The translations under genes and the position numbers were made by a program. Under the pieces are notes generated by a model. That model worked only from the letters and a program-made list of their open reading frames with translations, did not search any database and was not told the origin of the DNA. This document shows positions 1-7,642 of a stretch of 14,572 nucleotides of DNA, one piece after another. This DNA is from Bacteroidales bacterium M2. GTDB taxonomy: Bacteria; Bacteroidota; Bacteroidia; Bacteroidales; Muribaculaceae. The stretch is from the NCBI GenBank assembly GCA_001689415.1, contig LUJM01000121.1, positions 786-15,357 of the forward strand, read 5' to 3'. How positions within the stretch are numbered: position 1 is the first letter of the stretch; the number at the start of each line of letters is the position of its first letter.

Positions 1-419
1 ATAATCCGAACACTAATCCTGCTACAATTACACTCAATTTCGAGCGTGCTTTGTATTGGGTGACCGTTGGTGCTGAACCCACCGACACCGTACGTTCCAT
101 TCTTTCGCGCGAAGGTGTGATGCTGATGCACCACCTCATGGGCGGCGTAGCCAAAGGCGCTTTCGACCAGGCTGAAGCCGAACGTCGTTTCAACGAATGG
201 AAGGCTAAAAAAGACGCAAAAACAGCAAACGCTAAAGCCTCTATGGCTCAGCAGCGCGAGCTGACTGCAAAACAGCGTCTCGAAGCCGAAACAGCTAAGA
301 ACAAGGCTAAAGCCGAGCTCGTAGCTAAGAAGAAAGCCGAAGCCGCTGCTGCTGCCGCAGCCGCCAATGCTGAAGCTTCTGAAGCTCCCGCCGAAGAGAC
401 CGAAGCTGCTGCTGAATAA
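1..419 (+). CDS. rpsP: 30S ribosomal protein bS16, 3' part (5' end outside window)
   Basis: This is a component of the 30S ribosomal subunit, where S16 helps assemble the 5' domain of 16S rRNA. The frame is open from base 3 and reads NPNTNPATITLNFERALYWV, then GAEPTDTVRSILSREGV and GGVAKGAF, the conserved second half of bS16. The initiator and roughly the first 40 residues lie upstream of the window. After the S16 core comes a tail of about 75 residues, rich in Ala, Lys and Glu, probably helical and charged. It ends in runs of Ala and an acidic stretch (EAPAEETEAAAE). Bacteroidota S16 proteins commonly carry such a tail (about 180 aa in total, against about 82 in E. coli), so this is lineage-typical. 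A terminator follows 28 bases after the stop, so ileS is probably transcribed separately. Confidence 0.96.
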   Translation, partial: NPNTNPATITLNFERALYWVTVGAEPTDTVRSILSREGVMLMHHLMGGVAKGAFDQAEAERRFNEWKAKKDAKTANAKASMAQQRELTAKQRLEAETAKNKAKAELVAKKKAEAAAAAAAANAEASEAPAEETEAAAE

Positions 420-447
420 GCCGTAGCTACGATTCCTACGATACTCT

Positions 448-487
448 AAAGGGTGTGTCTGCGTTTTTCCGTCGGCACACCCTTTTA
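448..487 (+). terminator. Rho-independent terminator after rpsP
   Basis: GGGTGTG (451-457) pairs with CACACCC (476-482), extended by AAA at 448-450 with TTT at 483-485. The loop is 18 nt and is followed by TTTTATAG. The A-run on the left would also allow weak function on the minus strand, but no minus-strand gene faces it here. Confidence 0.85.
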
Positions 488-566
488 TAGTTTTAACAGT
501 GATTTCGACGCGCTTTATCATTTTACTTTTATCCTCACGATTTCCCGATCTTTTGATCACTAATAT

Positions 567-3500
567 ATGAAGAAATTCAACGAACGTTCTCGACAGAATC
601 TGTCTGAACTCAATAAAGAAATGCTTGCTACCTGGGAGGCCGAAAACCTATTCCAGCGTAGCGTGGCCATGCGCGAGGGCGCACCGTCTTTCGTTTTTTA
701 CGAGGGTCCGCCCTCCGCAAACGGTATGCCCGGCATACACCATGTGATGGCTCGCACCATCAAAGACCTCTTCTGCCGTTATAAAACAATGAAGGGATTC
801 CAGGTTCATCGCAAAGCCGGCTGGGATACACACGGACTACCTGTCGAGCTCGGCGTTGAAAAATCACTACATATTACTAAAGAAGATATCGGCACCAAGA
901 TTTCTGTCGAAGAATACAACGCCGCTTGCCGTCGCGAAGTCATGAAGTACACTCGCGAATGGGAAACTTTGACGAATATAATGGGATACTGGGTCGACAC
1001 TACCGACCCATACATCACCTACGACAACCGCTACATCGAAACCGTATGGTGGCTCCTCGCTCGCCTTTACAACAAAGGCCTGCTATATAAAGGATACACA
1101 ATCCAGCCCTATTCGCCCTCGGCAGGAACAGGCCTGAGTTCTCACGAGCTCAACCAGCCCGGTTGCTACCGCGATGTCAAAGACCTCACCGCCACAGTAC
1201 TCTTCACCATTTCCGACCCCAAACCGGAGATGGCCGAATGGGGACGCCCCTGCTTTATGGCATGGACCACAACACCGTGGACACTGCCCAGCAACACAGC
1301 TCTTTGCGTCGGTCCGAAAATCGACTACGTGGCAGTGCGCACATTCAACCCCTACAACGGCGACAAAATAACTGTCATCATGGCAGAGTCGCTTGTGTCT
1401 GCATACTTCAAGAAAGAAGGCGAGACCGCATCGTTCGACGACTTCAAGGCCGGCGACAAGGTGCTGCCCTACCGCATCGTAGGACACTACACCGGTGCCG
1501 AACTCGTAGGCATGCACTACCAGCAACTGATGCCATGGGTTAAACCGTGCGAAAAACTCGGCACACTGGCCCCGCAGTACGCCACAACCTACGCCGCCGA
1601 GCACCCCGACAAAGTCTTCAGCATCGGCAAAGACAAGTTCGTAGAAATCTCAGAAGCCGCATTCCGCGTCATCCCGGGCGACTACGTTACCACCGACGAC
1701 GGTACCGGCATCGTACATATCGCCCCCACATTCGGTGCCGACGACGCCAAGGTTGCCAAAGCAGCCAACATCCCCTCGCTCTTCATGGTCAACAAGCGAG
1801 GCGAAACTCGCCCTATGGTAGACCTTCAGGGCAAATTCTACAAAATCGACGAACTCGCACCCGAGTTTATCGCCATGTGCATAGACACACCTCTCTACAG
1901 CACATATGAAGGCGAATATGTAAAGAACGCCTACCATCCTAAATATACCGACCAAAGCGGCCACTTCGACGAAGCCGCCGCTAATAAGGACGAGGACCTC
2001 AACGTACGCCTATGCGTAGCACTAAAGGCCGACGGACTGGCATTCCGCACCGAAAAACACGTACACAACTACCCCCACTGCTGGCGTACAGACAAACCTG
2101 TAATCTACTATCCCCTTGATAGTTGGTTCATCCGTTCTACCGCTGCACGCGAACGCATGATGGAATTCAACGAGACCATCCTCTGGAAACCGGCATCAAC
2201 CGGTACAGGCCGATTCGGCAAATGGCTCGAAAACCTCCAGGACTGGAACCTCAGCCGCAGCCGCTACTGGGGCACCCCCCTGCCTATCTGGCGCAACGAA
2301 GACGGCACCGAAGAAATATGCATCGACAGCGTAGAAACCCTCTACAATGAAATCGACAAAGCTGTCGCTGCCGGACTGATGACATCCAACCCTCTACGCG
2401 ACAAAGGATTCGTACCCGGCGACTACAGCAAAGACAACTACGAGAAAATCGACCTTCACCGCCCCTACGTCGACGATATCGTGCTCGTTTCGCCCACCGG
2501 CAAACCCATGCACCGCGAAACCGACCTTATCGACGTATGGTTCGATTCAGGTTCGATGCCATATGCCCAGATCCACTACCCCTTCGAAAACAAAGAAGGC
2601 CTCGACAGCGGAAGCCTGTTCCCCGCCGACTTTATTGCCGAGGGCGTAGACCAGACTCGTGGCTGGTTCTTCACTCTCCACGCTATCGGTACAATGGCCT
2701 TCGATCATCCGGCCTTCAAAGCCGTAATATCCAACGGACTTGTACTCGACAAAAAAGGTGAAAAAATGTCGAAACGCAAAGGAAACTCCGTCGACCCATT
2801 CGACACAATCGAAGAGTCTGGCGCCGACCCTCTGCGTTGGTACATGATTTCCACCTCGTCGCCATGGGACAACCTCAAATATGACCCCGAAGGTGTGAAA
2901 GAAACTTCTCGCAAGTTCTTCTCAACACTCACAAACACATACAACTTCTTTGCAATGTACGCCAACGTCGACAGCTTCGACCCTGAATCCCAACAGGTTC
3001 CCATGGCCGAGCGTCCCGAAATCGACCGTTGGATACTTTCTCTACTCAACACCCTCGTAAAGAACGTAAGCGAAGACTTAGACAACTACGAGCCAACCCG
3101 TGCCGCACGTGCCATCTCGACATTCGTCCTCGACAACCTCTCGAACTGGTACGTACGCCTCAACCGCAAACGCTTCTGGGGCGGTTCGCTCGACCAGGAC
3201 AAACTTGCCGCATACCAGACACTCTACACCTGCCTGCTCACCGTGGCAAAACTTATGGCCCCGATTGCTCCATTCTATGCCGACCGCCTCTACCGCGACC
3301 TCACCCAGAGCGAAGAATCGGTACACCTCACCACATTCCCCGTGTGCGACCCGGCCGCTATCGACCAGGACCTCGAAATGCGTATGGACATCGGCCAGCG
3401 ACTCACATCACTCGTGCTGTCGCTTCGTAAAAAAGCAAACATCAAAGTTCGCCAGCCGCTCGTCAAGATGCTCGTTCCCGCAAACGACGAAAAACTCGAA

Positions 3501-4115
3501 GCCGCACTCAATGCCGTGGCCGACACTGTGAAAACCGAGGTAAACGTTAAAGAACTCGACATCGTAGCTGCCGACAACGAGGTATTTGTCAAGCGCGTTC
3601 AGCCCGACTTCAAAAAACTCGGCCCGAAATTCGGAAAACTGATGAAAACCGCCGCTGAGATAATCAAAAACCTCGACGCAACCGCTATCAGCAAGCTCGA
3701 GCGCGACGGATTCCTCGATATCGACATCGACGGAACCTCTACCCGCATCAGCTCCGACGATGTAAAAATCATCAGCGAAGACATGGAAGGCTGGCTCGTT
3801 GCCAACGACGGAAACCTCACCGTGGCACTCGACATCGAAATCAACCCCGATCTCGCTCGAGAAGGCCTTGCCCGCGATATCGTAAACCGAATCCAGCGAC
3901 TCCGTAAAGACCGCGGATACGACATCACCGACCACATCAAACTGCAACTCCTTCCCGGTGAAAACGTTGCCGAAGTTGTCGAACAATACGGCGACTATAT
4001 CGCCGGACAGCTACTTGCCGACAGCATTACTGTCGACTCTACAGCAGCCGACTCCGACGTCGTAATCCTCGACATCGACGATATCAAACTCGGTGCCGTC
4101 GTAACCAAAATATAA
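567..4115 (+). CDS. ileS: isoleucyl-tRNA synthetase, type 2 (IleRS2) with a swapped GxHH signature
   Basis: A class Ia aminoacyl-tRNA synthetase that charges tRNA(Ile) in the cytoplasm. At 1182 residues it has the length of the eukaryote-like type 2 enzymes; E. coli IleRS is about 940. Visible in order: EGPPSANGMPGIHH at 46-59, where the class I HIGH-type motif reads GIHH (56-59); the CP1 editing domain with WTTTPWTLPSN from 233 and GTGIVHIAPTFGADD from 379; the KMSKS loop as KMSKR at 733-737; then the helical anticodon-binding domain and a C-terminal region. There are no C-terminal CxxC pairs, so the zinc knuckle of type 1 enzymes is absent. The ATG at 567 starts the conserved N-terminal helix; no Shine-Dalgarno is visible, as is usual in Bacteroidota. 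The GxHH form predicts high mupirocin resistance. It opens a cluster with dksA-like and lspA. Confidence 0.98.
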   Translation: MKKFNERSRQNLSELNKEMLATWEAENLFQRSVAMREGAPSFVFYEGPPSANGMPGIHHVMARTIKDLFCRYKTMKGFQVHRKAGWDTHGLPVELGVEKSLHITKEDIGTKISVEEYNAACRREVMKYTREWETLTNIMGYWVDTTDPYITYDNRYIETVWWLLARLYNKGLLYKGYTIQPYSPSAGTGLSSHELNQPGCYRDVKDLTATVLFTISDPKPEMAEWGRPCFMAWTTTPWTLPSNTALCVGPKIDYVAVRTFNPYNGDKITVIMAESLVSAYFKKEGETASFDDFKAGDKVLPYRIVGHYTGAELVGMHYQQLMPWVKPCEKLGTLAPQYATTYAAEHPDKVFSIGKDKFVEISEAAFRVIPGDYVTTDDGTGIVHIAPTFGADDAKVAKAANIPSLFMVNKRGETRPMVDLQGKFYKIDELAPEFIAMCIDTPLYSTYEGEYVKNAYHPKYTDQSGHFDEAAANKDEDLNVRLCVALKADGLAFRTEKHVHNYPHCWRTDKPVIYYPLDSWFIRSTAARERMMEFNETILWKPASTGTGRFGKWLENLQDWNLSRSRYWGTPLPIWRNEDGTEEICIDSVETLYNEIDKAVAAGLMTSNPLRDKGFVPGDYSKDNYEKIDLHRPYVDDIVLVSPTGKPMHRETDLIDVWFDSGSMPYAQIHYPFENKEGLDSGSLFPADFIAEGVDQTRGWFFTLHAIGTMAFDHPAFKAVISNGLVLDKKGEKMSKRKGNSVDPFDTIEESGADPLRWYMISTSSPWDNLKYDPEGVKETSRKFFSTLTNTYNFFAMYANVDSFDPESQQVPMAERPEIDRWILSLLNTLVKNVSEDLDNYEPTRAARAISTFVLDNLSNWYVRLNRKRFWGGSLDQDKLAAYQTLYTCLLTVAKLMAPIAPFYADRLYRDLTQSEESVHLTTFPVCDPAAIDQDLEMRMDIGQRLTSLVLSLRKKANIKVRQPLVKMLVPANDEKLEAALNAVADTVKTEVNVKELDIVAADNEVFVKRVQPDFKKLGPKFGKLMKTAAEIIKNLDATAISKLERDGFLDIDIDGTSTRISSDDVKIISEDMEGWLVANDGNLTVALDIEINPDLAREGLARDIVNRIQRLRKDRGYDITDHIKLQLLPGENVAEVVEQYGDYIAGQLLADSITVDSTAADSDVVILDIDDIKLGAVVTKI

Positions 4116-4126
4116 TTATCACCTCA

Positions 4127-4156
4127 GGTCACAGACGTTACTCTACGTCTGTGACC
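4127..4156 (+). other. perfect 12-bp hairpin between ileS and dksA-like
   Basis: GGTCACAGACGT (4127-4138) is the exact reverse complement of ACGTCTGTGACC (4145-4156), with a 6-nt loop. It begins 12 bases after the ileS stop and ends 23 bases before the next start. No T-run follows (ACATTATCTTATC), so it is not a standard intrinsic terminator. It could act as a 3'-end stabiliser, a processing site or a weak attenuator that sets relative expression of ileS and the downstream genes. Confidence 0.7.
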
Positions 4157-4178
4157 ACATTATCTTATCTAATAATCC

Positions 4179-4559
4179 ATGGGCGAACAACTAAGATATA
4201 GTGACGAAGAACTTGAAGAATTCCGTCAGCTCATCAACTCTAAGATAGCAACTGCAACAGCGCTCTACGAAGAACTCGTAGCCTCAATTCGTGCCGACGA
4301 AGGCAACGACACCTCCGACACATCCACTACATTCAAAGCCCTCGAAGAAGGTGCAAACACTCTCGAGCGCGAAGCTACTGCTCGTTTGGCAGAGCGTCAG
4401 CTACAGTTTATCAACCACCTCAAAGCTGCACTTATCCGTATCGACAACAAAACATACGGCATATGCAGAGCAAGCGGAAAACTAATTCCAAAGGAACGTC
4501 TCCGAGCTGTTCCCCACGCGACCCTTTGTGTCGAAGAAAAGAATAACCCGAAACATTGA
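4179..4559 (+). CDS. DksA/TraR family protein with degenerate zinc finger
   Basis: A 126-residue member of the DksA/TraR family, proteins that insert a coiled coil into the RNA polymerase secondary channel and, in the best-known case, work with ppGpp. The N-terminal half looks like the helical hairpin. Its tip carries D44-T-S-D47, resembling the DxxD tip of DksA. The C-terminal region keeps the fold signature YGICRASGKLIPKERLRAVP. However, only two of the four zinc cysteines remain: C96-x2-S99 and C117-x2-E120 replace CxxC...CxxC, so zinc binding is probably lost or altered. Bacteroidota homologues often show this degeneration. The stop codon overlaps the lspA start by one base (TGATG), indicating translational coupling. 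Role in RNA polymerase control is inferred from family. Confidence 0.9.
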   Translation: MGEQLRYSDEELEEFRQLINSKIATATALYEELVASIRADEGNDTSDTSTTFKALEEGANTLEREATARLAERQLQFINHLKAALIRIDNKTYGICRASGKLIPKERLRAVPHATLCVEEKNNPKH

Positions 4560-5215
4560 TGCCAACATACAACCGAAGTAAGTTCCTGGCTATCATCGCC
4601 TGGGCTATTATTCTATTTGTTATAATAGCCGACCAGGCCCTAAAAGTCTGGATCAAGACCAATTTCTATCTCAACGAGGACCTCGAAATCACTTCGTGGT
4701 TTCACCTGCACTTCGTTCAGAACAACGGCATGGCCTTCGGCCTCGACTTTCTCAACAAACACATCCTCACCTTCCTGCGTCTGGGGCTGTTTGGATTCCT
4801 GATCTGGTACATCCGACAGCTATGCCGCCGCGCTTGGGTGCCGGTGGGCTATATAGTTAGCATAGCACTGATTGCGGCCGGAGCTTTCGGCAACATTATC
4901 GACTGCGTTTGCTACGGCGAGATTTTCACAAACCCATACCCGCCGATGACTGCCGAGCTTGTTCCTTGGGGCGAAGGATACGGAGGCGTATTCCAGGGCC
5001 TTGTGGTCGACATGCTATATTTCCCGCTCATATCATTCACGTGGCCGCAATGGGTGCCATTTGTAGGTGGATCTGTTTTCACATTTTTCGACCCTGTATT
5101 CAATATCGCCGATGTTGCCATAAGTACAGGCATGATAGCAATAGTCGTTTTTTACTTCAACTTGTTGGAGCACTCGCTCGAAGATGAAAAACCTCGCAAG
5201 GATTCTGATAATTAG
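4559..5215 (+). CDS. lspA: lipoprotein signal peptidase (signal peptidase II)
   Basis: An inner-membrane aspartyl protease that removes the signal peptide from prolipoproteins after diacylglyceryl modification. With the ATG at 4559 it is 218 residues. D25-Q26 with K29 matches the N-terminal DQxxK motif; VQNNGMAFG at 53-61 is the NxGxAFG motif; GAFGNIID at 108-115 is the GNxxD motif, with Cys instead of the usual following Arg; VVD (D151) and FNIAD (D185) supply the catalytic aspartate pair. About four membrane helices are evident. Between GNIID and VVD there is an insertion containing NPYPPM and WGEGYGG, as in other Bacteroidota LspA, which explains the length (about 165 in E. coli). It overlaps the dksA-like stop by one base, and its 3' end overlaps the following lipoprotein gene by 32 bases. 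An in-frame TTG at 4556 adds only one residue. Confidence 0.97.
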   Translation: MPTYNRSKFLAIIAWAIILFVIIADQALKVWIKTNFYLNEDLEITSWFHLHFVQNNGMAFGLDFLNKHILTFLRLGLFGFLIWYIRQLCRRAWVPVGYIVSIALIAAGAFGNIIDCVCYGEIFTNPYPPMTAELVPWGEGYGGVFQGLVVDMLYFPLISFTWPQWVPFVGGSVFTFFDPVFNIADVAISTGMIAIVVFYFNLLEHSLEDEKPRKDSDN

Positions 5216-6005
5216 CACTTTGCTGTTGGCGGCATGCAGCAAAGTACCCTCTCATATCATCGGCATCGATGATATGGCCAGCCTAATGGCCGACATACAC
5301 ACAGCCGAGGCTGTGGTAGAGATGAACTATGCAACATATCCGAGCGATTCGCTCAAACTTGTCATGCGGCAATCGGTATACATGCGTCATGGAGTCAACG
5401 CCGCCACGGTTGACTCTTCAATCGCATGGTACGGACGCAACATCAAATACTACATGGAGGTCTACGACAAGACCATCGAGATTCTCGAGCACCGACTTAT
5501 CGAGACCGGAAACCGTATTGCCGCCGACAACGCTCTCTCGATTGCAGGAGACTCGGTCGACGTATGGCCTAACGCAAGATTCATTTCCGTTAACGACCGA
5601 CTGCCGTCGTCGATTATAACGTTCAGCTTCAAGCGCGACCCCAACTGGCAGAGTGGCGACGCATACGCTTGGAGGGCTAAATTCTTCAACGTCGACGAAA
5701 AACTCGAATGGCTGATTGGCGTAGAGTACGACAACGGAAAAGTCGAATGGATAAACGAAACTCCTGACGGCGACGGCTGGAAAGAACTTGCACTTCAAAC
5801 CGACTCGCTACACAACCCTACTCGACTGTTCGGCTACCTCTCCGCGCCTAATAAGCCCGGCACAGAGCTGCGAATCGACAGCGTAGCCCTCATCCGCAAG
5901 CGCCTCAACGCCAACAACTACAACCGCCCATACACATTGTCGATCGAGAATTTCAACCCGCCGGTTGAGATAAACGACAGCATCGCAAATGACACCGTAC
6001 GATAA
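5184..6005 (+). CDS. DUF4296 domain lipoprotein
   Basis: A 273-residue predicted lipoprotein. The N-terminus MKNLARILIISTLLLAACSK has a basic start, a hydrophobic stretch and a lipobox (LAAC), with the lipidated Cys at residue 18. The following region, SHIIGIDDMASLMADIHTAE and then YYMEVYDKTIEIL, resembles the small helical DUF4296 domain that is common in Bacteroidota lipoproteins and has no known activity. The C-terminal half (about 125-273) is more beta-like, with FSFKRDPNWQSGDAYAWRAK and YDNGKVEW, and has no motif I recognise. The gene starts inside lspA with a 32-base overlap, so the two are very probably co-expressed, and the protein is a likely LspA substrate. Localisation in the inner or outer membrane cannot be read from the sequence. 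Confidence 0.88.
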   Translation: MKNLARILIISTLLLAACSKVPSHIIGIDDMASLMADIHTAEAVVEMNYATYPSDSLKLVMRQSVYMRHGVNAATVDSSIAWYGRNIKYYMEVYDKTIEILEHRLIETGNRIAADNALSIAGDSVDVWPNARFISVNDRLPSSIITFSFKRDPNWQSGDAYAWRAKFFNVDEKLEWLIGVEYDNGKVEWINETPDGDGWKELALQTDSLHNPTRLFGYLSAPNKPGTELRIDSVALIRKRLNANNYNRPYTLSIENFNPPVEINDSIANDTVR

Positions 6006-6213
6006 CACCCTCCGCTGGCTTGCCAGGCGAGTAATAATCGACGGAGTCGAGCACAAACTCGCGTTTGTAGAACTGATATTCGTCGACGAAAAATGGCATA
6101 TCAACGTCCAAAAATTCGAGCGAGAGACACATTCAACAGCCTATCACCCCGGCACAATACAGATCACAACTTATAAAGACAGCCGCAAAAAGCCTCTGCT
6201 TGAATTTTTTTGA
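5989..6213 (+). CDS. conserved-looking 74-aa hypothetical protein
   Basis: I do not recognise a named family. The 74-residue product begins MTPYDNTLRWLARRVIIDG and contains VEHKLAFVELIFVDEKW and FERETHSTAYHPGTIQIT. It has no signal peptide or membrane segment, is rich in beta-prone residues, and looks like a small cytoplasmic beta protein. Support for being real: it starts 17 bases inside the preceding lipoprotein gene, continuing the overlapping layout of this cluster; it has ordinary codon use; and it ends just before the promoter-like element of the next unit. It is probably the last gene of the ileS-dksA-lspA cluster. Confidence is limited by its length and by the lack of a recognised homologue. 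Confidence 0.65.
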   Translation: MTPYDNTLRWLARRVIIDGVEHKLAFVELIFVDEKWHINVQKFERETHSTAYHPGTIQITTYKDSRKKPLLEFF

Positions 6214-6214
6214 C

Positions 6215-6222
6215 TATATTTG
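6215..6222 (+). promoter_or_regulatory. Bacteroidota-type -7 promoter element upstream of yihY
   Basis: TATATTTG is a full match to the TAnnTTTG -7 consensus. It begins two bases after the stop of the preceding gene and lies 40 bases before the yihY ATG. No clear -33 TTTG is seen at the expected spacing of about 20 bases. A transcript would start near 6229. Confidence 0.55.
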
Positions 6223-6262
6223 CATTGCAAACGTTTTTTACTTTTGAAATGTTTGTATAGAT

Positions 6263-7642
6263 ATGGCAGACACAAAAAACGACACCAAGCCAAGGACCTC
6301 GATTGTTGAGCGGGCGACTACTCTATATAACTACCTTACCACAGGTATATGGAGCGACCCGCGACGCACATGGTGGATCAACGTGCTCCGAGTCGTAAAC
6401 CTGTCGGTAAAGTCTTTTCTCAACCGCGACATCCAGTCGCAGGCATGCGCCCTCACATACCGCACCATGCTTGCAGTAGTGCCGGCTTTAGCACTGCTAC
6501 TTGCAATTGGGCGGGGTTTCGGCATGCAAGACCTGCTACAGTCCGAACTCTACAAGCTATTCCCGGCGCAGCACATGGCAATCACATACGCCATGAACTT
6601 CATCGACTCCTACCTGAAACAATCTTCCGAAGGCTTATTCGTCGGCGTAGGCATCGTATTCCTGCTTTGGACACTAATCTCACTGATCGGAAATGTCGAA
6701 GACACTTTCAATCTCATCTGGGGACAGAAGAACGGACGCAGCATCTGGCGAAAACTCAGCGACTACACGGCAATGCTACTCATTCTGCCAATACTGATGA
6801 TATGTGCCAGCGGACTGTCGATATTGCTCAGCTCTACACTCAATGCCATTTTCAATTTCGAATTCATGACTCCGGTGATAGCAGCCTTGCTCGAAGGGGC
6901 ACAATGCCTTATGACATTCCTCTTCTTCACTGCGGTATACATGCTGATACCTAACACTAAAGTCAAATTCAAAAACGCATTCATTTCAGGCACTATATCC
7001 GGCATAGGGTTCCTCGTTCTGCAGTGGCTGTTCGTCACCGGAACTCTGTACGTTACCAAATACAACGCCATATACGGATCTTTCGCTTTCATACCTCTCC
7101 TTTTGCTCTGGATGCAACTCGCTTGGGTTATATGCCTCGCCGGAGCTGTGATATGCTATTCTTCGCAAAATGTTTTCGCTTTCTCGCTCAGCCGCGAGGT
7201 CGAAAGCATTTCTGCTCATTACCGCGACAAAGTGACTGTTGCAATCACATCGGTTATTGCATTCAGATTCGTCAAAAGGCTCGGCCCGGCATCGGCTCGC
7301 GACCTTATGGACACATTCGAGCTTCCGGCACAGCTCGTTACATCTGTCACCGACCGACTTTGCGCCGCAGGCATATGCAACCGTGTACTCATCCCCGACC
7401 AAAAGGAAGTATACGGATTCCAGCTCGCAATCGACCCCGACCAGCTCACGGTAGGAGAACTCCGCAGAGCGCTCTACAACCTCGGTACATCCGACTTCAT
7501 CAACGATTTCCCTAAAAACTTCCCAAAAGTCCTACAGACTTTCGTGCGACTCGACAATGCTTTCAACGATGTCACCGACTCAATCCCGGTAGTATCATTG
7601 ATCGATAATATTCCAACAACATCAAAAACCGTAAACCAATGA
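6263..7642 (+). CDS. YihY/BrkB family inner-membrane protein with long C-terminal domain
   Basis: A 459-residue polytopic membrane protein of the YihY/BrkB family, often mislabelled ribonuclease BN. The molecular function is not settled. The N-terminal 50 or so residues are soluble. The YihY core then begins with SQACALTYRTMLAVVPALAL (from about 59) and continues with GNVEDTFNLIWG and later FAFIPLLLLWMQLAWVICLAG; about six transmembrane helices are visible. E. coli YihY is about 290 residues. The extra 150 or so here form a soluble C-terminal region (about 310-459), in which LGPASARDLMDTFELPAQLV and the segments after it resemble a winged-helix fold, a feature shared by many Bacteroidota members. 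The end overlaps the ridA start by four bases (ATGA). A TATATTTG promoter element lies 40 bases upstream. Confidence 0.9.
   Translation: MADTKNDTKPRTSIVERATTLYNYLTTGIWSDPRRTWWINVLRVVNLSVKSFLNRDIQSQACALTYRTMLAVVPALALLLAIGRGFGMQDLLQSELYKLFPAQHMAITYAMNFIDSYLKQSSEGLFVGVGIVFLLWTLISLIGNVEDTFNLIWGQKNGRSIWRKLSDYTAMLLILPILMICASGLSILLSSTLNAIFNFEFMTPVIAALLEGAQCLMTFLFFTAVYMLIPNTKVKFKNAFISGTISGIGFLVLQWLFVTGTLYVTKYNAIYGSFAFIPLLLLWMQLAWVICLAGAVICYSSQNVFAFSLSREVESISAHYRDKVTVAITSVIAFRFVKRLGPASARDLMDTFELPAQLVTSVTDRLCAAGICNRVLIPDQKEVYGFQLAIDPDQLTVGELRRALYNLGTSDFINDFPKNFPKVLQTFVRLDNAFNDVTDSIPVVSLIDNIPTTSKTVNQ

Noticed and set aside
3408..3986. Long antisense open frame (192 codons, minus strand) inside ileS
   Set aside because: It lies wholly within a conserved IleRS coding region, its translation lacks domain features, and it is explained by codon bias on the coding strand. 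The same applies to the antisense frame at 1083-1604.
6263..7642. Annotation of the YihY homologue as ribonuclease BN
   Set aside because: That name came from a misassignment; RNase BN activity belongs to an unrelated metallo-beta-lactamase-fold enzyme.
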